Assembly: GCA_019635775.1 (NCBI GenBank)
Contig: JAHBYU010000001.1
Location: forward strand, 248,001 to 312,000
Direction of reading: 5' to 3'
Length of the DNA stretch: 64,000 nt
From: Rhizobiaceae bacterium
GTDB lineage: Bacteria; Pseudomonadota; Alphaproteobacteria; Rhizobiales; Rhizobiaceae
Numbering within the stretch: the stretch's first letter is position 1; the number at the start of each line of letters is the position of its first letter. The notes beneath the pieces are model-generated. The model had not been told where the DNA came from. It did no database searches and worked only from the letters and a program-made list of their open reading frames with translations. The position numbers and the translations under genes are program-made. This document shows positions 58,172-64,000 of the stretch, in pieces.

Positions 58172-58486
58172 TTATACTTCCTCATCGTCAGGATCGAGCA
58201 GGCGCGTCGCCCGCCAGGAGGTCAGCACCTCGTTCGTGCGGTCGACCACGAAAAAGCGCGCCGAATCGCGGTCATATCCTTCGCCTAGAAGCTGATCGTA
58301 GTCTGTGTGCTGATGGCGGATATGCGCGATCGTCGACAGCCAAACCGCAATCGAAGGCGGAAGCTCGCGCATGTGCTTCGACCCCGCCTCGTTCCTGATC
58401 GCCTCGATCTCGGAATAGGGCGCGCCCGGAAGCAACAGCGTCAATGCTTCGGCAATCGCCTTGCGGCGTCTGGTCGTCGCGATCAC
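58172..58486 (-). CDS. DUF2293-domain protein
   Basis: 104-aa soluble protein recognised as DUF2293 from IRHQHTDYDQLLGEGYDRDSAR and the following FFVVDRTNEVL WRA-type end. Start is a GTG at 58486 that overlaps the trmO stop (GTGA), so it is translationally coupled to trmO. Function unknown; the pairing suggests a link to RNA modification or translation, as an inference only. Confidence 0.82.
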   Translation of the reverse strand: MIATTRRRKAIAEALTLLLPGAPYSEIEAIRNEAGSKHMRELPPSIAVWLSTIAHIRHQHTDYDQLLGEGYDRDSARFFVVDRTNEVLTSWRATRLLDPDDEEV

Positions 58487-58992
58487 GGCGCGTTCCTGTC
58501 CCGGGGCGGCAGGGCGTCTGGAAAGCTGTCTATCGAGGCAAAATAGGGTTTCAGGTCGATGACGGGCGTACCATCCAATACGTCGATCGCGTCGAGCGTC
58601 AGCAGCCCCGCCGCCTCGTCCAGCGCGACGACTTGCGCCACATGCAGGCCGATCGGATTTGGTCGCGCCGGCGACCGCAGGGCGAAAACGCCCTTTGCGC
58701 TTGTTGCGTGTCGCGGCTTCTGGACGATCAGGTTGCGGGCGGCATGCCCCAGCCAGGAAAGAACAACGACATGGCTCGTCCCGCGCAGTCCTTCCAGACC
58801 GGGTCGATAAGGCCCCTCGATCTCCAGCGTGGCCTGTTGGCCGGTGGCGCGGGCAGCCGCCATGTTTTTCGGGCAGTCCTGCCGCGTTTTCCAGGGCGAG
58901 CGGATATGTCCGATGAAAACGATGCCGGCGTCTCCGGGCATCCTGCTTGGATCGTCTGCCAGGGGAACCTCTCCCTCACGGGGTTCGAACAT
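58483..58992 (-). CDS. trmO: tRNA (adenine-N6)-methyltransferase TrmO (TsaA family)
   Basis: 169-aa enzyme of the TsaA/TrmO family, which uses SAM to N6-methylate t6A at position 37 of ACY-decoding tRNA-Thr. Family marks: IGHIRSPWKTRQDCPKN near 27-43, GLRGTSHVVVLSWL, and SPARPNPIGLH with the Arg-Pro-Asn-Pro-Ile-Gly block near 108-116. The usual C-terminal PIxDLKPY is present (PVIDLKPYF). The gene diverges from the ArsR-methyltransferase fusion across 116 bases that hold a palindromic operator candidate, so both could be under the same SAH-responsive control. Confidence 0.92.
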   Translation of the reverse strand: MFEPREGEVPLADDPSRMPGDAGIVFIGHIRSPWKTRQDCPKNMAAARATGQQATLEIEGPYRPGLEGLRGTSHVVVLSWLGHAARNLIVQKPRHATSAKGVFALRSPARPNPIGLHVAQVVALDEAAGLLTLDAIDVLDGTPVIDLKPYFASIDSFPDALPPRDRNAP

Positions 58993-59064
58993 GCGTGTAC
59001 CTCTTCGGCAGTCGCGCCATTTTCTTGCCTGCCAGCGACATTCAAGGTTGTCAGGCTGGCATAT

Positions 59065-59088
59065 TTGACATAAAGATATGTTTATATC
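59065..59088 (+). promoter_or_regulatory. Promoter plus palindromic operator candidate for the SahR-like regulator
   Basis: The 16-bp sequence at 59070-59085, ATAAAGATATGTTTAT, is a palindrome with one mismatched pair in eight, and pairing resumes one step beyond both ends. It directly abuts a -35-like TTGACA (59065-59070). It lies 23 bases before the start codon at 59109. AT-rich palindromes with ATAAAGATAT cores are known for SahR sites in alphaproteobacteria; the match here is from memory of that motif style. Confidence 0.6.
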
Positions 59089-59108
59089 TCAATTGCGAGC
59101 CACGCAAC

Positions 59109-60107
59109 ATGACCGCAACACTCGACGGACTGGTCGATACCCTCAAGGCGGCGGCCGAAACAAGCCGCCTGCGCATTCTCGCCCTCCTGTCGCGCGGCGA
59201 TCTCACCGTTTCCGACCTTACCGAAATACTCGGCCAGTCGCAGCCACGTGTTTCCCGTCACCTCAAGCTTCTGCTCGAAGCCGGCCTCATCGGCCGCTAT
59301 CAGGAGGGATCGTGGGCGTTTTTCCGCATTGCCGATGGCGATACGGCGCACGATTTCGTGCAGGGCATCGTTGGCCGCATCAAAAGCGGAGATCCCCAGG
59401 TGGAGCGGGATCTGGAGCGGCTGGCCGCCGTGAAAAATCGCCGGCAGGCGAGGGCGGCTGAATATTTCTCCGCCAACGCCGCGAGTTGGGACGAAATTCG
59501 CTCGCTCCATGCGTCAGACCGCGCGGTGGAGTCCGCGCTGCTGAAGCTGGTCGGCAAGCGGCCGTTCCAGTCGATGCTCGACCTCGGCACGGGCACCGGC
59601 CGATTGCTCGAAATCTTCGCCCCGCTCTACCGCAGGGGGGTCGGCATCGATATGTCGCGCGAGATGCTCGCCGTCGCGCGGGCCAATCTGGACAAGGCGA
59701 ACGTAGCGCATGCGCAAGTGAGACAGGGCGACATCTATGCGCCTCCCTTCGAGCGCGATTCGTTCGACCTCATCACCATCCACCAGGTGCTCCATTATCT
59801 TGAAGACCCCGCGCTTGCGATCCGCGAGGCGGCGCGGCTGCTTCGTCCCTCCGGACGCCTCGTCATCGTCGATTTCGCCCAGCACGCCCTGGAGTTCCTG
59901 CGCGAGCACCACGCGCATCTGCGCCTCGGTTTTTCCGAGAGGCAGATTGCCGAATGGGTCTCCGAGGCAGGTCTCGATCTTGAGGCGACCGAGGAATTCG
60001 AGCCGCGCGGTTCCGCTGCCGACAGGCTTACCGTGAAGCTCTGGCTTGCTCGCGACCGTCGTCTGCTAGTCGCGGAGCCCGCGCATGTCGAAAGGGAAAC
60101 AGTCTGA
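59109..60107 (+). CDS. ArsR-type regulator fused to a SAM-methyltransferase domain (SahR-like)
   Basis: 332-aa protein. Residues 1-90 are an ArsR winged helix (TSRLRILALLSRGDLTVSDLTEILGQSQPRVSRHLKLL) with no metal-ligand CxC. Residues about 120-320 are a class I methyltransferase fold with motif I DLGTGTG at 158-164, GIDMSREML and a DLITIHQVLHY post-motif. It is coupled by one-base overlap (TGATG) to metF. These features match the alphaproteobacterial SahR regulators, which bind S-adenosylhomocysteine and control methionine-cycle genes. The methyltransferase-like part may thus be a sensor rather than an enzyme; that is inference. The frame is open upstream of 59109, but the ATG there opens the HTH. 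Confidence 0.88.
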   Translation: MTATLDGLVDTLKAAAETSRLRILALLSRGDLTVSDLTEILGQSQPRVSRHLKLLLEAGLIGRYQEGSWAFFRIADGDTAHDFVQGIVGRIKSGDPQVERDLERLAAVKNRRQARAAEYFSANAASWDEIRSLHASDRAVESALLKLVGKRPFQSMLDLGTGTGRLLEIFAPLYRRGVGIDMSREMLAVARANLDKANVAHAQVRQGDIYAPPFERDSFDLITIHQVLHYLEDPALAIREAARLLRPSGRLVIVDFAQHALEFLREHHAHLRLGFSERQIAEWVSEAGLDLEATEEFEPRGSAADRLTVKLWLARDRRLLVAEPAHVERETV

Positions 60108-61021
60108 TGAACGAGTCACGCCTGTCCCGACGCTCCGATATTGGCGCGAAGATAAGGGTTTCCTTCGAGTTCTTTCCGCCGAAGACCGACGAGATGGAGG
60201 CGCGTCTGTGGGACACGGTGCAGCGGCTCGAACCGTTGTCGCCGGACTTTGTCTCGGTGACCTATGGCGCGGGCGGATCGACGCGTGAGCGAACCCAGCG
60301 CACCGTCAGGCGGATTCTGGAAGAATCGAACCTCGTGCCGGCCGCGCATCTGACCTGCGTCGATGCGACTGGGGAGGAAGTTGACCGCGTGATCGCAGAG
60401 TTCGCCGCTATGGGCGTGAAGCGTTTTGTAGCCCTGCGCGGCGATCCGGCTGCGGGAGTGGGGGAGCGCTACCTTCCGCACGAGGGTGGCTATGTCAATG
60501 CGGCCGAGCTGGTCGGCGCGCTGAAGCGCGCGGGTGATTTCGACATCTCGGTTTCGGCCTATCCGGAAAAGCATCCGGAAAGCCCGGACTTCGCAACCGA
60601 CATCGAAATGCTGAAGCGCAAGGTCGACAATGGCGCGACCCGCGCGATCACCCAGTTCTTCTTCGACAACGATCTCTACGAACGCTACGTGGAGCGCGTG
60701 CGCAGGGCCGGAATATATATCCCGATCGTGCCCGGCATCCTGCCGGTGCACAATTTCACGCAGGTCGCCAATTTCTCGGCGCGTTGCGGCGCGCATGTCC
60801 CCGCCTGGCTTGCCGAGCGATTCGACGGTCTGCAGGGGGATGCACAGACCCATGCGCTGGTTGCCTCGGCCGTCGCGGCCGAACAGGTCATGGATCTGGT
60901 GGAGCGCGGCGTGTCCGACTTCCACTTCTACACGATGAACCGTGCCGACCTTGCCTTCGCCGTGTGCCATATGATCGGCATACGCGCTCCGCATACCGAT
61001 GGGGCCTCTGCCGCAGCCTGA
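60107..61021 (+). CDS. metF: 5,10-methylenetetrahydrofolate reductase
   Basis: Cytoplasmic flavoenzyme, 304 aa, reducing 5,10-methylene-THF to 5-methyl-THF for methionine synthesis. Landmarks: FEFFPPKTDEME (about 18-29, catalytic Glu), VSVTYGAGGSTRERT, ALRGDPA near 108-115, ITQFFFD near 183-189. Full length for the family. Its ATG overlaps the SahR-like stop, implying coupled translation and control by that regulator. In many relatives metH follows; here a terminator is next and metH is elsewhere. Confidence 0.96.
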   Translation: MNESRLSRRSDIGAKIRVSFEFFPPKTDEMEARLWDTVQRLEPLSPDFVSVTYGAGGSTRERTQRTVRRILEESNLVPAAHLTCVDATGEEVDRVIAEFAAMGVKRFVALRGDPAAGVGERYLPHEGGYVNAAELVGALKRAGDFDISVSAYPEKHPESPDFATDIEMLKRKVDNGATRAITQFFFDNDLYERYVERVRRAGIYIPIVPGILPVHNFTQVANFSARCGAHVPAWLAERFDGLQGDAQTHALVASAVAAEQVMDLVERGVSDFHFYTMNRADLAFAVCHMIGIRAPHTDGASAAA

Positions 61022-61038
61022 CACTGTTCCAAAAAGAG

Positions 61039-61070
61039 GAAGGCCGGGCTTGTGGCCCGGCCTTCTTCTT
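61039..61070 (+). terminator. Rho-independent terminator of metF
   Basis: GAAGGCCGGGC (61039-61049) pairs with GCCCGGCCTTC (61055-61065) around a five-base loop; a T-rich TTCTT stretch follows. It lies 17 bases after the metF stop. Confidence 0.88.
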
Positions 61071-61096
61071 TCAGGTGCTTCTTCCGAAGCGTCAGA

Positions 61097-61183
61097 TCAC
61101 GGAAGAAATCCCATTATGAGGGCGCCTATAAAAGCAAACGCAGCGCAAATCATGAGTGCATTGATTGGCCGTGTCAGTCCCAT
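61097..61183 (-). CDS. 28-residue membrane microprotein
   Basis: ORF on the minus strand, ATG at 61183, TGA at 61097, product beginning MGLTRPINALMI and ending GALIMGFLP, with one continuous hydrophobic helix (about residues 8-27). The start is preceded by GAGGAGG at seven bases, a better ribosome-binding site than most genes here. A promoter candidate lies just upstream. The ORF is below usual gene-finder length limits. It sits alone in the 399-base gap between metF and the DMT transporter gene; the remaining sequence of the gap shows no other gene. Confidence 0.6.
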   Translation of the reverse strand: MGLTRPINALMICAAFAFIGALIMGFLP

Positions 61184-61216
61184 GCTCTAGCCTCCTCATT
61201 AGAGAACTATGGCTGG

Positions 61217-61244
61217 AGTCTAGGGGAGATCGGGCGACAGGCAA
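61217..61244 (-). promoter_or_regulatory. Promoter candidate for the microprotein
   Basis: On the minus strand TTGCCT (61239-61244) and TAGACT (61217-61222) are spaced by 16 bases; transcription would begin near 61210, giving a leader of about 27 bases containing the GAGGAGG site. Confidence 0.4.
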
Positions 61245-61420
61245 GCGCAAATTTTGCTGCATTGCGACACGATTATGGAAAAAGCGACCTGTGCACCGGC
61301 ATAAGTCTACGAAATCCATAGACAATTGTTTCCGCGTCAGTTGTGGAAAAAATGTGGCTGCCATATGGCCGGTAGGGCGGTTGCCTCCGGGGAAGCATGC
61401 CCTGCGACGGGGAAACTGAT

Positions 61421-62341
61421 TCATCGCCTCCGAAAAACCCTGCCATCGATGGTCACCAGCCCGACGCCAATCAGCAGCATTCCGGCGACCTCGAATGCTT
61501 CCAGCCTTTCGCCGAGAAAGACGAATCCCAGCAGTATGGCGCTGACCGGAACGACAAGCGTCACAAGGGAAGCATTGGTCGAGCCGGCCGAGCCGAGCAG
61601 GCTGAAATAGAGGATGTAGGCGAAGGCCGTGGAAAGGAGCGAAAGAGCAAGAACGGCGGTCCATACCGGTGCGCTGGCGACAAACAGCCCATCAGCGCCG
61701 TTCCAGAAAAGCACAACCGGCAGCATGAGGAGGGCCGACGCCGTGAGCTGGCCGGTGGCCACGATCACCGGTGGCAACCCTTTGAACCTGCGCGCGTAAA
61801 TCAGTGCGACAGCGTAGGATAGCGACGCCCCGATCATGGCGAACTTCGCCCAGACCGGACCGCCAAGGCTGGCGACTAGGCCCGGGCCGACCATGACCGC
61901 GACGCCCGCGATGCCCAGCATCACGCCGGCAACCTTGTTCCATGACAGCTTCTCGTCTGCCGTGAAGGTGTTGGCGAGAAGGATCGTCCAGAATGGCGTG
62001 GTGGCATTGAGAACCGAGGCGAGGCCGGCTCCCATCGCGGTCTGCCCCGCGAAGATCAGTGAGAAAGGAATCACGTTGTTGATCAGGCCGAGCAGAAGGA
62101 AACTCCCCGCAAGTGGTACCGCCTGCCTGAAGGACTGCCCCCGCGCGAGCAGATAGACGTGGAGCGCTGCGGCCGCGATGCCAACCCGGAAAAACACCAG
62201 CGTCAGCGGGTGCATCTCAGCAACGGCGATCCGCGCGAAGAAGAATGACCCGCCCCAGATCGCGCCAAGCAGCAGCAGCCTGCCCCAGTCGAGCGCGGAC
62301 ATTTTTCGTTCTATGCTTTTCGGCGTCGACGCTTCGGCCAT
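61421..62341 (-). CDS. DMT-superfamily transporter with two EamA domains
   Basis: 306-aa inner-membrane protein, ten predicted segments in two EamA repeats (about 20-150 and 165-295). Repeat 1 has GAIWGGSFFFARIAV; repeat 2 has ALSLLSTAFAYILYFSLL. GGAGA five bases before the ATG at 62341 supports the start. The family exports amino acids, metabolites or nucleotide sugars; the direction and solute here are unknown. Divergent from the decarboxylase gene, 183 bases apart, so a functional link (for example amine or amino acid export) is only a thought. Confidence 0.9.
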   Translation of the reverse strand: MAEASTPKSIERKMSALDWGRLLLLGAIWGGSFFFARIAVAEMHPLTLVFFRVGIAAAALHVYLLARGQSFRQAVPLAGSFLLLGLINNVIPFSLIFAGQTAMGAGLASVLNATTPFWTILLANTFTADEKLSWNKVAGVMLGIAGVAVMVGPGLVASLGGPVWAKFAMIGASLSYAVALIYARRFKGLPPVIVATGQLTASALLMLPVVLFWNGADGLFVASAPVWTAVLALSLLSTAFAYILYFSLLGSAGSTNASLVTLVVPVSAILLGFVFLGERLEAFEVAGMLLIGVGLVTIDGRVFRRR

Positions 62342-62524
62342 GATTGTCTCCAGTCCGGCGAGCTATCGGCAGAAAGCCGCTGCGTCGCCACCCGGTTCAT
62401 GCTTTCGTAGCGGGTTCGGCGGGATGACGGTTGATCCAGCCGCCCTCGCCTTGCCGGTCACGCGTTTCCTTCCATTGTCTTGTGCCTTGCATTAGATTTC
62501 GTCCGATCGAGTCAGGAGTGGCAA

Positions 62525-63745
62525 TTGCAGCGATTCGAAAATGCCCGCGAGGCCGCCCGCACGCTCCGCCCGGACGAGCCGGTATACTGCTTTCGTCCGG
62601 AAGTGCTGAAGGCCGACGCACGGCAATTCATGGAGTCGTTTCCGGGCAAGACCGCCTATGCCGTGAAAACCAATGGCGAGCAGATCGTGCTCAGGGCGCT
62701 GGTGGAGGCCGGGGTAACGGCTTTCGACGTCGCTTCGCCGGGCGAATTCGCCGCCGTGCGCGCCGTCTCGCTGGATGCCGAGATGCTCTACATGCATCCG
62801 GTCAAGGCGCAGTCGGACATAAGGCTTGCCCTGGAGAAATACGGCATCAGGGTCATCGCGGTTGATCATGAGGACGAGATCGTCAAGCTGACGCGTGTCG
62901 TGCGCGCCCTCGATATCGACCCGGGATCGATCACCGTCTTCGTCCGTATACAGACCAAGGGCCACGCGGCCTACGAGCTCTCGAAGAAGTTCGGCGCAGG
63001 CCCGGCCAATGCCGTCGAGCTTGCCGAGAGGCTGCAGCGCACCGGATACAAGGTCGGTCTGTGCTTTCACGTCGGCAGCCAGATCGAGGACCCCGACACG
63101 TACGAGCGGGCGCTTGCCTCGGCGGACTGGGTTCGCAACCGGCTTTCCTTCGAGCTTGCCGGGCTTGATGTCGGGGGCGGCTTTCCGGCCGAATATGGCC
63201 ACGACCCGAACCGCAAGCAGGTCGAGATGCCGTCGCTCGGGCAGATCATGTCGCGGCTTTCCGGGGACCTGAAGGAATACGGCTTCGACCGGATGCCGCT
63301 TGTCGCAGAGCCGGGGCGGGTCGTCGTCGCGCGCTGCCTGTCGCTGATTGTCAGGGTGCTGCTAAGGAAGGGGCGGCGGCTCTACATCAACGACGGGATC
63401 TGGGCGTCGCTGTCGGACTCATGGACCGGCAAGATCACGCTGCCGGCGCGCTTCATTCCCGACCCCGCGATCCGGTCGCGCAACGGCAGCGAGAAGAACA
63501 TCGTGCCCTTCAAGGTCTGCGGGGCAACCTGCGATTCCGTCGACATCCTGTCGCGGCCATTCTGGCTGCCGGAAACGGTCGACACCGGCGACTGGATCGA
63601 GATCGGCCATATCGGTGCCTATTCGCTGTCTTTGAGGACACGTTTCAACGGCTTCTATCCCGATACCTTCGTCGAGGTCACGACGCCCTTCGACGAGGGG
63701 GATGCTCCGCAGGGCTTCGCCAGTCTCGAGACAATGGCTGACTAG
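62525..63745 (+). CDS. Fold-III PLP decarboxylase, ornithine/lysine decarboxylase-like
   Basis: 406-aa PLP enzyme of the alanine-racemase-fold group (eukaryotic-type ODC). The TTG at 62525 is chosen because AGGAG lies six bases before it; a TTG 15 codons upstream lacks that. Schiff-base Lys48 in AYAVKTN; glycine-rich phosphate loop VGGGFP; C-terminal catalytic Cys336 in GATCDSVD; HIGAYSLS with the substrate-binding Tyr. It would decarboxylate ornithine to putrescine or lysine to cadaverine. Whether it prefers ornithine, lysine or another diamino acid cannot be settled by eye. Diaminopimelate decarboxylases share the fold but lack this C-terminal pattern. Confidence 0.88.
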   Translation: MQRFENAREAARTLRPDEPVYCFRPEVLKADARQFMESFPGKTAYAVKTNGEQIVLRALVEAGVTAFDVASPGEFAAVRAVSLDAEMLYMHPVKAQSDIRLALEKYGIRVIAVDHEDEIVKLTRVVRALDIDPGSITVFVRIQTKGHAAYELSKKFGAGPANAVELAERLQRTGYKVGLCFHVGSQIEDPDTYERALASADWVRNRLSFELAGLDVGGGFPAEYGHDPNRKQVEMPSLGQIMSRLSGDLKEYGFDRMPLVAEPGRVVVARCLSLIVRVLLRKGRRLYINDGIWASLSDSWTGKITLPARFIPDPAIRSRNGSEKNIVPFKVCGATCDSVDILSRPFWLPETVDTGDWIEIGHIGAYSLSLRTRFNGFYPDTFVEVTTPFDEGDAPQGFASLETMAD

Positions 63746-63772
63746 CCTAACGATCGGGCAATCGGCCGACTG

Positions 63773-64000
63773 CTATGTCGAATGCGCTTTCAGCCAGCGT
63801 TTCCAGGCTGCCTGGTCGCCGTTGAAGACGTTGATGTCTGCATTGCCTCTTATGCCGGGGATGACACCCGTCCCGGTATACTGCCAGAAGGTGAAGGGGT
63901 GCTCGCCATATTTTTCGGTGGGGTGGCCGGCCACCGAGCGCAGCCAGTAAGGATAGCCCCGGAACTTCGAGAGTTCGTTGTCGTCGAAGAAATCGATCGA
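63773..64000 (-). CDS. GH25 lysozyme, C-terminal 75 residues (5' end outside window)
   Basis: The minus frame is open from 64000 to a TAG at 63773. The visible end, with PYWLRSVAG, PFTFWQYTGTG and ADINVFNGD, is the C-terminal part of the GH25 (Chalaropsis-type) lysozyme barrel: WQYT and the D-N-F block near the end are family marks. It would cut between MurNAc and GlcNAc. The catalytic acidic residues near the N-terminus of the barrel are outside the window. Convergent with the decarboxylase gene, 27 bases apart. Confidence 0.85.
   Translation of the reverse strand, partial: SIDFFDDNELSKFRGYPYWLRSVAGHPTEKYGEHPFTFWQYTGTGVIPGIRGNADINVFNGDQAAWKRWLKAHST

Noticed and set aside
61340-61352. TGTGGAAAA, a relaxed match to a DnaA box, in the metF-DMT gap
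   Set aside because: Single weak site with no box cluster, AT-rich unwinding region, or origin genes around it.

Overview
The window is GC-rich chromosomal DNA of an alphaproteobacterium, most likely of the order Hyphomicrobiales (Rhizobiales) and close to Mesorhizobium/Phyllobacteriaceae. The pointers are a cyclic beta-1,2-glucan synthase followed by its exporter (NdvB-NdvA), a RutR-like regulator beside pyrimidine/beta-alanine catabolic genes, and an ArsR-methyltransferase fusion regulator coupled to metF. Genes are dense, mostly on short coupled operons, with no rRNA, tRNA, phage, transposase or CRISPR visible. Both edges cut genes: ndvB lacks its N-terminal part at the left, and a GH25 lysozyme gene runs off the right.

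Layout. 1-7.1 kb: ndvB (partial, with a clear terminator) and ndvA. 7.2-9.4 kb: a lone ccmC, tail-to-tail with selO. 9.5-13.4 kb: a minus-strand sulfate importer operon, sbp-cysT-cysW-cysA. 13.6-23.4 kb: an envelope block with a secreted caspase-fold protein carrying a C-terminal glycan-binding-like domain, convergent with a minus-strand operon of alpha-2-macroglobulin (thioester type), PbpC and a VanX-like D-Ala-D-Ala dipeptidase. 23.7-29.8 kb: tamA-tamB. 30.0-36.6 kb: a peptide-family ABC importer with a Tat-type binding protein, two permeases and a fused double ATPase with a His-rich tail. 36.6-39.8 kb: an SLT lipoprotein, a DoxX protein and a CPA2 antiporter with a cyclic-nucleotide-binding domain.

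39.8-48.5 kb: a TetR/RutR-like regulator diverges from an operon of omega-amino acid:pyruvate aminotransferase, N-carbamoyl-beta-alanine-type amidohydrolase, two unrecognised envelope proteins and a four-gene NMT1/THI5-type ABC importer, ending in a strong terminator. The tight overlaps suggest uptake and breakdown of pyrimidine-derived or similar N-carbamoyl compounds. The dihydropyrimidinase and dihydropyrimidine dehydrogenase usual in such clusters are not in the window.

48.5-56.9 kb: a hypothetical gene, a coupled CoA-transferase/ThDP-enzyme pair of unknown pathway, an alpha/beta hydrolase, a LapA-type membrane protein, a YadG/YadH-type ABC exporter and ettA. 56.9-61.2 kb: a small secreted protein, a MOSC protein, trmO-DUF2293, the ArsR-methyltransferase fusion coupled to metF with a palindromic operator candidate, and a 28-codon membrane microprotein with a very good ribosome-binding site. 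61.4-64.0 kb: a DMT transporter, a fold-III ornithine/lysine-type decarboxylase and the 3' end of a GH25 lysozyme gene.

The points most worth following are the unknown membrane/secreted pair inside the catabolic operon, the CoA-transferase/ThDP pair, the 28-aa microprotein, the caspase/glycan-binding protein next to the PbpC-macroglobulin operon, and the two operator candidates. All family calls were made by reading the sequence; no database search was run.
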